Source: Bacteroidales bacterium
GTDB lineage: Bacteria; Bacteroidota; Bacteroidia; Bacteroidales; UBA932
Direction of reading: 5' to 3'
Assembly: GCA_016285215.1 (NCBI GenBank)
Contig: JAEEQI010000009.1
Location: 1 to 26,920, forward strand
Length of the DNA: 26,920 bases
In this document: in pieces, positions 6,128-14,182 of the stretch
How the letters are laid out: the number at the start of each line of letters is the position of its first letter
Numbering within the stretch: position 1 is the first letter of the stretch
The notes under the pieces: generated by a model
What the model saw: the letters and a program-made list of their open reading frames with translations, nothing else
Database searches by the model: none
Told to the model about the DNA's origin: nothing
Position numbers and translations under genes: made by a program

Positions 6128-8599
6128 CTAATCGCCGGTGTTCCAACCGTCCAGAGAGAGCTCTACAGACGGGGTCCCGTCTTGGATTCTACAGGTTACA
6201 GTCTTCGTTTCTCCGGGAACCAGGCTCAGGAAATTGTCGGACCAAAGGACGCCGGGAATCAGTTCTCCTGAGGCGTCTTTAGCTTTGAGAATGAGCTGGT
6301 AGGCTATTACCTCGGAAGTGTTGGTAAGCGTGATGTCATACCCTCCTTTCACGGCCACCGTTTGCATATCCACGGTGGCAACTGGCAAAGATGCAACAAA
6401 AGAAAGGTCTGAATACTTTCCTATGGGTGTAATATACCAGTCCGACTTGTCCCACAAGTATTTGTTTTGCTCTGCCGGCACACAGTAGAAGTTGTCGGCA
6501 ACCGTTTCTCCGGAAACATTTATCAATTCCAGATCTACGAAACAGGCCCCTCGGATGCCCTCAAAGACTTTTTGTGGCTCACGGGGTTTTACGCGAATGA
6601 CTTTCTCCTCTTGGCGCAGAAGCCCGGAATCGGCCCCGTATATTCTCAAGACGGCCGTATAACCGGCTTCCGGAAGAGCATCGTTGACAGCCCAGACACA
6701 ACGGTCTCCGTAATTGAATACTAGCTGAACGGTCTGGCAGGCCTTCTTTGTCCCGAAGTAACCGGCTGTGGGAACCATATACCAGTCATAGAGCTGCCAG
6801 TACAGGCTGGGCCAGGCACTGTTGAGCATCCACTGAACAATACCCGTAGCCCGGGGAACATAGCAGCGGAACGATTCAAACATGGCACGCGTCCCGTCAT
6901 AGTCCAAAGCATGCGCCTTCTTCACAAAATCCCGGAAATGGGCCGGCTCTCCATACTGGCCCGCCGTGGCTTCCAGCGCAACGCGGGTGGAGTTCATGTC
7001 TGCTGTGGCGGAAGTGCAATGATAATCCCAGTTGCCATCCAAAGGCCATAAATGGTCCTCTCCCACCATTCTACGTACGGACTCCAGCTGGGGGATGTTC
7101 ATTCCAATTCCGGTTTCCGTATTGAAACCGTAAGCCCCTCCGTTTTGGTTATCCAGATACCAGTAATCCGGCCCTACATACTCGTAAGGACCCAGCATCT
7201 TCATCCCGGAAGGTCCGCCATATTCACTGGTAAGGCCTTTGGCCGAACAGATGTAAGGACGGTACTCCATTTTGTTATACAACGCCATGTATTGCGCTTC
7301 CAGACGGGGATTGGGGATGAAGTCCGAGCCGGTAAACCAGGCAATAACGGCCGGATGGTTATACAGGCGGTTTATCTGATCGTGAAAATAGCGGACTACC
7401 AGGTCTTCCGTTTCGGGGGTATTGATACAACCCAGGCCGGGCGTTTCCGGCAGGCCACAGTAGACATTCCACTCCCACTGACAACTCCAACCCACCAGGG
7501 CCAGCACACCCAGGCTGTCGCAGAGGTCATACACACTGTCATCCTTTCCCCAGATATTCTCAAAGCGGATACAGTTAAGCCCCATGTCCCGGACAAATTC
7601 TACCTGCCGGCGGGTACGCTCGGGGGTATCCTGCATGAAAATGTCGTCTGTCCAGCCGCCTGCCTTGACCAGGAAAGGCTTTCCATTCAGGAAGAACTGC
7701 CTGTGACCGGCGGCATCCACAACACTTTTTATATCCCGGATTCCAAACCGGGTGGTCAAAGAATGAGAAACCTTTCCGGCTACCTCAAAATCGGCCGTGA
7801 GCGTATATAACTCCGGGGTTCCCATTTCATAACTCCACCAGATACGGGGATTGTCAATGGATTCCCGCAGGGTCACTTTGCGACGCTCTCCGGCCGCCAG
7901 CGATACCGGCTCACGGAAGGAGCCGCCTTCATAGGTCCCTTTCAGGACGCCGTTGACCGCCTTGTCACTAAGGTTTACAAGGGTTGCCGTCACAAGAATA
8001 TCGGCCTGGGACAAATGGTCCGTGTCCAGTTCGGGTTTTACCAGGAGCGATGCCAATTGGACATCTGGAGTAGAAATCAGTTCTACATTCCCCAGAATGC
8101 CCATGCTTTCATCTACGGGACGCGGATTCCAATCCACAAATCCCATGTTCAGATCTCCCGGTTGCGCCCTATTCAAACGAACGGTAAGCGTGTTTCTTCT
8201 GCGGGCGAGAGGCGTAATGTCAAAGTCACGGACCAGAAATACTCCAAAAGTGGTGTCGGCCGAGGCGAGGGACGTTCCGTTCAGGCTGATATCGGCCCTA
8301 TACCCCAAGCTGTTAAAACGCAGAACGTGCTTCAAACCCGGTTGGGCAGAGAAGGTGGTGGTAAAAACCCACGGCGCGTCAAATTGCGTTTTGACAATGT
8401 TCCGGTAACGGTCCTGATCCAGAACGTCCGGGCCCAAGACCCCGGCCTCATTAAGGGCGCCGGCTACGGTGCACGGCACTTTTACAGTATAAGATTCTTC
8501 CGCTCCCTCCCGCTGCAGGGTCCATCTGCTAAGACGGCGAACTTCGGGATGGCAGGAGGCGGCAAACAGAACAATGGCAAGCAGAAAGAAACGTCTCAT
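6128..8599 (-). CDS. GH2 family glycoside hydrolase, exo-beta-glucosaminidase/endo-mannosidase-like lipoprotein
   Basis: An 823-residue secreted enzyme predicted to remove a beta-linked sugar with retention. A lipoprotein signal ends at Cys16 (LFAASC). The GH2 order is visible: jelly-roll domain (about 30-180), Ig-like domain (about 185-290), TIM barrel (about 295-600), then C-terminal beta-domains. The jelly-roll ends with FVDWNPRPVDESMGILG, and the barrel holds WFTGSDFIPNP and GPSGMKMLGPYEYV followed by GFNTETG, which is the pattern of the CsxA-type exo-beta-D-glucosaminidase subfamily and the related plant endo-beta-mannosidases. In that subfamily the acid/base is an Asp instead of the Glu of classical GH2; here it would be Asp426, with Glu495 as nucleophile. 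The gene is last in the PUL, four bases after the GH16-like gene. Substrate specificity is inference. Confidence 0.85.
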   Translation of the reverse strand: MRRFFLLAIVLFAASCHPEVRRLSRWTLQREGAEESYTVKVPCTVAGALNEAGVLGPDVLDQDRYRNIVKTQFDAPWVFTTTFSAQPGLKHVLRFNSLGYRADISLNGTSLASADTTFGVFLVRDFDITPLARRRNTLTVRLNRAQPGDLNMGFVDWNPRPVDESMGILGNVELISTPDVQLASLLVKPELDTDHLSQADILVTATLVNLSDKAVNGVLKGTYEGGSFREPVSLAAGERRKVTLRESIDNPRIWWSYEMGTPELYTLTADFEVAGKVSHSLTTRFGIRDIKSVVDAAGHRQFFLNGKPFLVKAGGWTDDIFMQDTPERTRRQVEFVRDMGLNCIRFENIWGKDDSVYDLCDSLGVLALVGWSCQWEWNVYCGLPETPGLGCINTPETEDLVVRYFHDQINRLYNHPAVIAWFTGSDFIPNPRLEAQYMALYNKMEYRPYICSAKGLTSEYGGPSGMKMLGPYEYVGPDYWYLDNQNGGAYGFNTETGIGMNIPQLESVRRMVGEDHLWPLDGNWDYHCTSATADMNSTRVALEATAGQYGEPAHFRDFVKKAHALDYDGTRAMFESFRCYVPRATGIVQWMLNSAWPSLYWQLYDWYMVPTAGYFGTKKACQTVQLVFNYGDRCVWAVNDALPEAGYTAVLRIYGADSGLLRQEEKVIRVKPREPQKVFEGIRGACFVDLELINVSGETVADNFYCVPAEQNKYLWDKSDWYITPIGKYSDLSFVASLPVATVDMQTVAVKGGYDITLTNTSEVIAYQLILKAKDASGELIPGVLWSDNFLSLVPGETKTVTCRIQDGTPSVELSLDGWNTGD

Positions 8600-8603
8600 C
8601 TTT

Positions 8604-9419
8604 TTATAGGGGAGTATATTTAATCCAATCTATTTCAAGTTCATAGGGATAAAGCGGGGTGTTCGCTGGACCGTGATACAGGCGGAATTCAAGCTTCAAG
8701 GGCTCGGAGGGGATGTTTTCCGTCTGTTCATAAAGAATGCTTTTCTCGGAAGAGGAGGTCTGTATCCACCAGGTTACCTTTTCTTCCGTCCAGTCCATCC
8801 CGTAAACATAGAACTTGGAAGCGGCATTGAACGAGGAAAGGGAAGGGACTAGAACCGACTCCTTAACCGAAGGGCTCCCTGCGGCGCCCGGTTCCTTGCG
8901 GGAAACACGGGAATAGAGTTGTTTGCGGTCGGCTATGCGGAACTCGAGGGTCATCTCGTCAAAGCCGAACTTGGGATCATCGTCGCGGAGGGAAAAGTCG
9001 GCAAAAAGGCCCACTTTGGGCTGCACGGAACCCACATCCGGGATTCTGATTCTGGCCGAATAGCTTCCGTAATAGACATAATCCTTGGAAGTCAGGATGG
9101 CCCCGTTCTCTTCCCCGGCTTTGTCGGCGGGATTGGGCCGGAGCAGCAGGATGGTCTTGTTTTTCTCCGTGAGAGAGGGAAAGCCGGGATAGTAGCGGAA
9201 ATCTCTCTCCGGCGCAACGGAGTAGAAGGAGAAATATTCTGTATCCCGGGACGGGAACTCCTCCGTAAAGGCGGACATCAACTTGACTTCTTTGTGTGCC
9301 GGCGCCGGCGGGACAACCGGTTCCGGCGGAACAACAGGCTCAGGAACCGGGACCTGGGGTTTAGAACAAGACGCGGCAAACAGCAAGAAAAACAGGATGA
9401 GTAGCGGATATCTTTTCAC
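8604..9419 (-). CDS. GH16-like lipoprotein with altered catalytic motif
   Basis: A 271-residue lipoprotein (Cys18 in LLFAASC) with a proline-rich stalk (about 20-42) and one concanavalin-like beta-sandwich domain related to the GH16 protein encoded just upstream: compare YYGSYSARIRIPDV, FYVYGMDWTEEKVTWWI and PYELEIDWIKY. The GH16 catalytic motif E-x-D-x-E appears as Glu155-Met-Thr157-Leu-Glu159, so the assisting Asp is replaced by Thr. It may have become a surface glycan-binding protein, or be a weak enzyme. The frame is open to an ATG at 9467 inside the previous gene, but the GTG at 9419 is preferred: it follows AGGAAGG, gives a clean signal peptide, and starts 7 bases after the upstream stop. 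Confidence 0.75.
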   Translation of the reverse strand: MKRYPLLILFFLLFAASCSKPQVPVPEPVVPPEPVVPPAPAHKEVKLMSAFTEEFPSRDTEYFSFYSVAPERDFRYYPGFPSLTEKNKTILLLRPNPADKAGEENGAILTSKDYVYYGSYSARIRIPDVGSVQPKVGLFADFSLRDDDPKFGFDEMTLEFRIADRKQLYSRVSRKEPGAAGSPSVKESVLVPSLSSFNAASKFYVYGMDWTEEKVTWWIQTSSSEKSILYEQTENIPSEPLKLEFRLYHGPANTPLYPYELEIDWIKYTPL

Positions 9420-9426
9420 GACCTTC

Positions 9427-10377
9427 CTACCAGTTATGTTTCTCACGCCATTCCATATTGATAGCATCGTAGGGCTCGTATTTCATCCAATCTATCTCCA
9501 AAGAATAGGGATACTTGGGCGCCTCCGTAGAACGCGGATTGGTATCTACCGACCAGTCATTTGTGTGCCAGTAATTGAGCAGATAAGTGGTGGGCGGCTG
9601 GGGAATGCCGGAGAAATTGGGCGTGGAACCCTGATAGTCCCAGAGGATGATTTTTTCCTGGGTCTCCGGGTGTTCAATCCACCAAGTCAGGCGGTTGGGG
9701 TACCAGTCAAAACCATAGACGTAGAAAGATTTGGATGCGTCGTAGCCCTCAATAGGCGCCAGGGCGCGCGGGGAAAGGGCCGCATCGTCGCCCGGGTCAA
9801 AATTATGATTCCGGTTACCGTCATGATAAGAGCGGTAGTTGGTGTACAGGATCTGACCCGTGGCCAGGTTGATGGTGCGTCCCACACGCTGAAGATTATT
9901 CACGTTATTGGGATCGCTGGTCCAGGTACCAATGTAGATCAAACGGGGATCTGCAATGAGCCATTCAAAGTCAATTTCGCTGAGACCGTAACCCTGACTA
10001 TAGCGATAAGTGAAATAACCGACCACTGCACCCACGTTGGGCTGTACTTTCTTAACATCCGGTACCCGGATACGGGCAGAATAAGTACCAAAGTGGGTAC
10101 TTTTATGCGTTGCTATTTCAGGACCCCGCCCTGCACCGGCCGGATCTGACGGGCTGATGCGCATAAGCATCACGTCCGTGCCTTTTTCCGTAAAGGAAGG
10201 CACGCCGCATAAATACCGGAGAGCACTGCCGCCCGTAGAGAAGAATTGGGGAGAGGATGTGTCAAACTCCTCTGTGAAAGGACGCATAAAACGGCTATCG
10301 GTATCGGTTTGGGCCGATGCGACGAAGCTTGCCAGGCTTAAAGCTATAACAGAAAGCAGAAGTATCGGTTTTTTCAT
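9427..10377 (-). CDS. GH16 family glycoside hydrolase, secreted
   Basis: A 316-residue predicted endo-acting beta-glycanase. A signal peptide with a type I cleavage site (SFVASAQ, about residue 22) suggests a periplasmic or secreted soluble enzyme, unlike its lipid-anchored neighbours. The single GH16 sandwich carries the intact motif Glu134-Ile-Asp136-Phe-Glu138 in GLSEIDFEWLI, with Glu134 as nucleophile and Glu138 as acid/base, plus aromatic residues expected in the cleft (YVYGFDWYPNRLTWWIEH). GH16 members act on laminarin, mixed-linkage glucan, agar-type galactans, keratan or mucin O-glycans; the local sequence does not let me choose. It is separated from the upstream PKD gene by a 73-base gap containing a hairpin. 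Confidence 0.85.
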   Translation of the reverse strand: MKKPILLLSVIALSLASFVASAQTDTDSRFMRPFTEEFDTSSPQFFSTGGSALRYLCGVPSFTEKGTDVMLMRISPSDPAGAGRGPEIATHKSTHFGTYSARIRVPDVKKVQPNVGAVVGYFTYRYSQGYGLSEIDFEWLIADPRLIYIGTWTSDPNNVNNLQRVGRTINLATGQILYTNYRSYHDGNRNHNFDPGDDAALSPRALAPIEGYDASKSFYVYGFDWYPNRLTWWIEHPETQEKIILWDYQGSTPNFSGIPQPPTTYLLNYWHTNDWSVDTNPRSTEAPKYPYSLEIDWMKYEPYDAINMEWREKHNW

Positions 10378-10404
10378 TTTTCTTGGTTGGTTTTTAAGGG
10401 AAAA

Positions 10405-10433
10405 GAGACAGGACAGGACCTCTGCCCTGTCTC
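10405..10433 (-). terminator. Hairpin between PKD lipoprotein and GH16 genes
   Basis: GAGACAGG (10405-10412) pairs perfectly with CCTGTCTC (10426-10433). On the transcribed minus strand the stem is followed by TTTTCCCTT, like a weak intrinsic terminator. In the middle of a PUL operon it would act as a partial terminator or as a 3' stabiliser, giving more binding and transport proteins than enzymes. Confidence 0.5.
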
Positions 10434-10450
10434 CTTACAATCATGGATTA

Positions 10451-11692
10451 TTATTCTCCTTCTTCCGCAAAGGTTACCTTTACGCTGAGGTTGTCAAAGT
10501 AAAGATTGATACCAGGGCCGAAGAAAGGTCCCCATACGGAACGGTAGTCTACATAGAAGTAAACCGTACCGGTCTTCTGAGCCCAGTAAACGGCCACGGG
10601 CTCACCGGCATTGCTATAACCGAGACCCAGAGAAGCATTGGCGGCGATGTAATCCTCATTGGCTTCAAAGCCTCCGTCAAAGGCAGGCACGGGATCGGTT
10701 CCGGCAGCAGACCAGTAATTGAACATCTCTACCACAGAGGTGCCGTCTGCACCAATATCATCCACCGATTCGGCGATACCGAACCACAGCAGACCGCAGT
10801 CGTTGGAGTTTGCGCCCCACTTCATCTGGGCAGAGATTTCCAGACGGTCGCCTTCTTCCACCTCAATGGCCTGATAGAACTTCACGTTGTTGGCCTGGTC
10901 GTGAACCTGGTTCTCGGAGGACAGGCGCAGGCAGCCGTTTTTGCCACGGGAAGGCTTGTCTTCAGTATAGCCAAAATAAGGCTGCCAGCTGTAAACACCG
11001 GGCTGGGGGTTCTCATAATCTCCGGCGGGGAATACTTCCGTATGGATAAAGGTCCAGTACTTCACATCATCCTCTTCCATGCCGCCGCCCTGGAGCAGTT
11101 CGTTGTAAGCGATGACATCCACTTCGGCCTCATAGACATCCTTGTCTCCGCCAAGGCCGGTGATTTCTGCCTTCACTTTGTACTTGCCATAAGCAGAATA
11201 TGCGTGGGTCTGCTTGAACTCGGTACCGGTAGCGCCGTCGCCAAAGTCCCAGGCGATGGAGTAGGCGTTTTCGGAAGCCGTTGCGTCAAACTCCACTACA
11301 AGGCCGAACTTACCGGCACGGTCGGTCTGAGCCTTGGCCGTGAAGTAGGCCTTTGCCTTGCCGGCAAGGGTCAGGGAAGCTTCTTTCTTGGCGGTAACGC
11401 CATCGGTATTGCCAACGGTAAGTTTCACAGTATAGGTACCGGCGGCAGCAAACGTATGAACGGGAGAAGCCTCTTTAGAGCTTTCGCCGTCACCAAAGTC
11501 CCATTTATAAGAGGTAGCGTTGGCCGACTTGTTGGTAAAAGTAACTTTGAGGGCGTCCACCGTGTATTCAAAATCCGCGGTAGGGGCAGCTGCAGGGGTG
11601 GGGTCTCCGCCCGGGCCTTCGGACGGCTTGCCGCAACCAACCATCAGAGCGGCAAGGGCCGCCGTTGCACAAAGGAGGAATGTTTTTTTCAT
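10451..11692 (-). CDS. PKD-domain surface glycan-binding lipoprotein (candidate)
   Basis: A 413-residue lipoprotein (lipobox LMVGC, Cys20). After a Gly/Pro-rich spacer come two PKD immunoglobulin-like domains, about 36-110 (YKWDFGDGESS) and about 114-195 (IAWDFGDGATG), each with the WDFGDG signature. The remaining 215 residues begin LLQGGGMEEDDVKYW and look like a jelly-roll carbohydrate-binding module of the CBM4/9 type, ending INLYFDNLSVKVTF. This architecture of anchor, rigid Ig-like spacer and terminal binding domain is that of SusE/F-position surface glycan-binding proteins. The ATG at 11692 is preferred over a GTG two codons upstream. No catalytic motif is seen. Glycan binding is inferred from architecture and position after susD. 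Confidence 0.78.
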   Translation of the reverse strand: MKKTFLLCATAALAALMVGCGKPSEGPGGDPTPAAAPTADFEYTVDALKVTFTNKSANATSYKWDFGDGESSKEASPVHTFAAAGTYTVKLTVGNTDGVTAKKEASLTLAGKAKAYFTAKAQTDRAGKFGLVVEFDATASENAYSIAWDFGDGATGTEFKQTHAYSAYGKYKVKAEITGLGGDKDVYEAEVDVIAYNELLQGGGMEEDDVKYWTFIHTEVFPAGDYENPQPGVYSWQPYFGYTEDKPSRGKNGCLRLSSENQVHDQANNVKFYQAIEVEEGDRLEISAQMKWGANSNDCGLLWFGIAESVDDIGADGTSVVEMFNYWSAAGTDPVPAFDGGFEANEDYIAANASLGLGYSNAGEPVAVYWAQKTGTVYFYVDYRSVWGPFFGPGINLYFDNLSVKVTFAEEGE

Positions 11693-11711
11693 AATCACAG
11701 AAATTAATTGG

Positions 11712-12374
11712 TTATAAGATTAATGGAAACAGATTGCGGACTTCACTTTCCGGCTTGTCGCTGGAAACCGTATCCCAATGCTGGCTGTTAAGGTCAAGGA
11801 CCACAACCACACTGGTGTTCTTGTTGGCCAGTTCATAGTTTACAGGACCGTTCAGATGAGAGATTTCCAGGCCCAGCACCAGGAGTTTATACCGGCCGCC
11901 GCTCACAAGGGCGGTTCTTTGAAGAGCCAGGGCTTTCATATCCACATCCACATAGCAGGTTTCTCCGGATTGTCCCTGCTTCACCTCAATCGTAGCAGGG
12001 ATGGTGCATATGTCCGGAGTCAGCTCCGTAGCGGGAATCTCTTTGGCGGCATATTCGGACAGTTTGCGCTCGGTCTCGCTCTTGCACAGGCCCAGACTTA
12101 CGCTGTATGCCTGCTGCTGGGAAAAATACCCGGAACGAATAACCCCAACAACAATCTGGAGTTTCCCGGTAGCCGGGTCATACTTGCAGCAATAGTCCCG
12201 GTTCTGATAGAACGGCCCCATAGGAATGGGATAAGAGTTGTCCAAACCCGTCACTCCGGCTTGCGGGATGTATACCTTGGCAAAGCCATAGTCCTTGGTT
12301 GCATCGCTCTTTTGGCAGGCCCCTGCGGCTACCAGCGCAAGGGCTAGCATTAAAATCTTGTATAAGGTCTTCAT
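11712..12374 (-). CDS. DUF1735-type lipoprotein of the PUL
   Basis: A 220-residue lipoprotein (LVAAGAC, Cys20). The start YGFAKVYIPQAG and the block ELTPDICTIPATIEVKQGQS resemble DUF1735 domains, a beta-sandwich found at the N-terminus of many surface glycan-binding proteins encoded after susD. Here the domain seems to stand almost alone, without a large C-terminal binding or catalytic module; the C-terminal part (YKLLVLGLEI...VVVVLDL) may be a second small sandwich. The ATG at 12374 is chosen over an in-frame TTG; it begins two bases after the SusD stop codon, so translation is likely coupled. It probably sits at the cell surface and assists substrate capture. Confidence 0.7.
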   Translation of the reverse strand: MKTLYKILMLALALVAAGACQKSDATKDYGFAKVYIPQAGVTGLDNSYPIPMGPFYQNRDYCCKYDPATGKLQIVVGVIRSGYFSQQQAYSVSLGLCKSETERKLSEYAAKEIPATELTPDICTIPATIEVKQGQSGETCYVDVDMKALALQRTALVSGGRYKLLVLGLEISHLNGPVNYELANKNTSVVVVLDLNSQHWDTVSSDKPESEVRNLFPLIL

Positions 12375-12376
12375 AA

Positions 12377-14170
12377 TCAATTGTATTCGGGGTTTTGAGT
12401 AAGGGTCCCTGCCGAGTTGGCCACCTCTTTACGCGTAAAGGGCAGGTAATAGTGGCGGGATTCAAAGGTGCGGTTGGCCACGGTAACGTATGAGTACTGG
12501 AAGCCGCCCAGGCTGTTCTTACGGACCACGACGCCTTTGATAGAACGGTTGAGAACGGTCTCCGCATCCTTCCAGCGGATAAGATCCCAATAGCGGTGGT
12601 CTTCGAAAGCCAGTTCTACCCTTCTTTCCTGCTTCACAGCCTTGCGGAAATCCTCTTTGCTGGCCACTGTAACGGGAGGAAGAAGCGTACTGGCACTGTT
12701 TCTCACTTCCGAGAGAGCCTCACGGGCCGTAAGTCCATATCCCTTGGGGTCGGCATCCGGGCCATATACCTCATTCATGGCCTCGGCATAGTTCAGGAGC
12801 ACTTCGGCATAACGGAAAACGGGCCAAAGATGATCCGTACTACCCCCCTCGATGAGGTTGAGGTTGGGCGCCAGGAATTTTCTCAGGTAATATCCCGTTT
12901 TGGACGCGCCATTTACCCTCATGTCGTAGGCCCCGCCGGGAGACTCATCAATGGTATTTCCGTTCCAAACAGAGCCGTTATAGACAATGCTGGCCTCGAA
13001 ACGGGGATCGCGGTTCTCGTACGGGTTCAGAGTCTTGGGGCCGATATACTCATAGGCGTCCACCAGGTTCTGCGTAGGGCAGATTCCACTGTTGCCCCCA
13101 CGGGTACCTATCGGATAATTGGCCACTTCCGGAGCACTGCCCGCGGCTCTCCTGATGAGGAAAATGGACTCCACGTCATTGGCTGCGTTATTCTTGAGGA
13201 AATAGTTTCCGTAGTTTCGGTTGGCCGGCATGTGGTAGTCCGGATACGTCCTGGCACCCTCACCAAATCCAAAGCCCCTGGCAAAGATTTCCTGGCGCAC
13301 CTTAATAACATCGGCGGCAGCGGCGGCGGCCTTTGCCCACTTTTCCGTATCATTGTCCGGGTTGTTGCGGGGACTGGCGGCGTAAAGGAGCACGCGGGCC
13401 TTGATGGCCAGGGCCGAAGTCTTGTCAAAGCGGCCGATGTCGTCACGGAAGTTCCAGTTAGCCACATCGGCCCAGTAATTATCGGGCGTGGGCGTCAGGG
13501 CTACCCGCCAATCCAGGTTCACTTTGTCGGCATTCTCGTCAATCAGAGCAACGATATGGTCCACTACTTCATCGTAGCTGGCCTGGCGTGCGAATTCACC
13601 CTCGCCGTCAACGAGGGGAACGCCCCCATACATCTTGATTAGCTCACCATAGTAGTAAGCCTCGGCAATGCGGGCTTCGGCCCGGAGCCAGTTGAGATTG
13701 ATGACGTCACGCTTATAAGCCTTACGGTTATCGGTGCTGTAAAGGCTTCCATCCGGGTTGTACACGGCGCTGGTATCCCGGTTTAACGCCAGGAAGGCCT
13801 CTCCGTCTTTGGCATAATCCAAGAAGAAGCGGGCAGCCCGGATGCCGTCGTAGTAATTGTTATACAGATAAGAGATGGGGTTCAGGTCGGCCGATAGGAG
13901 TCCGCGGTTAAATGCGGACACGGAGGAAGTGGGAGCCGTCTGCTCCGCCTCGTCGGAGGCCGAAGCAAACAGGTTGCCATCAATGACGTTGAACCCGTAT
14001 TGCATAGGAGTATAGAACGCATATGCAAAGCTGGAAAGGGTGCTGGAACGAGTCTGCAGCCTGTCCATGGTGTCATACACGTCGATACGGGTATCCAGGA
14101 ACTTGGAGCAGGCACAAACGCTCAGTGCCAGTACAGACAGAAGAACGATAGAACGATGGTGTCTTTTCAT
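12377..14170 (-). CDS. SusD/RagB family glycan-binding lipoprotein (second pair)
   Basis: A 597-residue surface lipoprotein that caps the SusC-like channel and binds oligosaccharide. The signal ends in SVCACSKFLD, with Cys21 the likely lipidated residue, followed by a RagB/SusD N-terminal domain (DGIRAARFFLDYAKDG, LRAEARIAEAYYYGELIKMYGGVPLV, TPR-like helices). The C-terminal SusD domain includes PVFRYAEVLLNYAEAMNEV, VRNSASTLLPP and ERRVELAFEDHRYWDLIRWK, and ends NPEYN, the family's usual ending. It lies 12 bases before the stop-to-start junction with its susC partner upstream and two bases from the DUF1735 gene. Its partner is the TonB-box-less SusC, which makes this pair unusual. Confidence 0.93.
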   Translation of the reverse strand: MKRHHRSIVLLSVLALSVCACSKFLDTRIDVYDTMDRLQTRSSTLSSFAYAFYTPMQYGFNVIDGNLFASASDEAEQTAPTSSVSAFNRGLLSADLNPISYLYNNYYDGIRAARFFLDYAKDGEAFLALNRDTSAVYNPDGSLYSTDNRKAYKRDVINLNWLRAEARIAEAYYYGELIKMYGGVPLVDGEGEFARQASYDEVVDHIVALIDENADKVNLDWRVALTPTPDNYWADVANWNFRDDIGRFDKTSALAIKARVLLYAASPRNNPDNDTEKWAKAAAAAADVIKVRQEIFARGFGFGEGARTYPDYHMPANRNYGNYFLKNNAANDVESIFLIRRAAGSAPEVANYPIGTRGGNSGICPTQNLVDAYEYIGPKTLNPYENRDPRFEASIVYNGSVWNGNTIDESPGGAYDMRVNGASKTGYYLRKFLAPNLNLIEGGSTDHLWPVFRYAEVLLNYAEAMNEVYGPDADPKGYGLTAREALSEVRNSASTLLPPVTVASKEDFRKAVKQERRVELAFEDHRYWDLIRWKDAETVLNRSIKGVVVRKNSLGGFQYSYVTVANRTFESRHYYLPFTRKEVANSAGTLTQNPEYN

Positions 14171-14182
14171 AGTGCTTACTCT

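Noticed and set aside
10157..11707. A 516-codon plus-strand frame opposite the GH16 and PKD genes, and similar long antisense frames opposite ahcY, pepP, GH2 and guaA
   Set aside because: The minus-strand proteins have clear domains and signal peptides; the antisense frames have none and cross gene boundaries.
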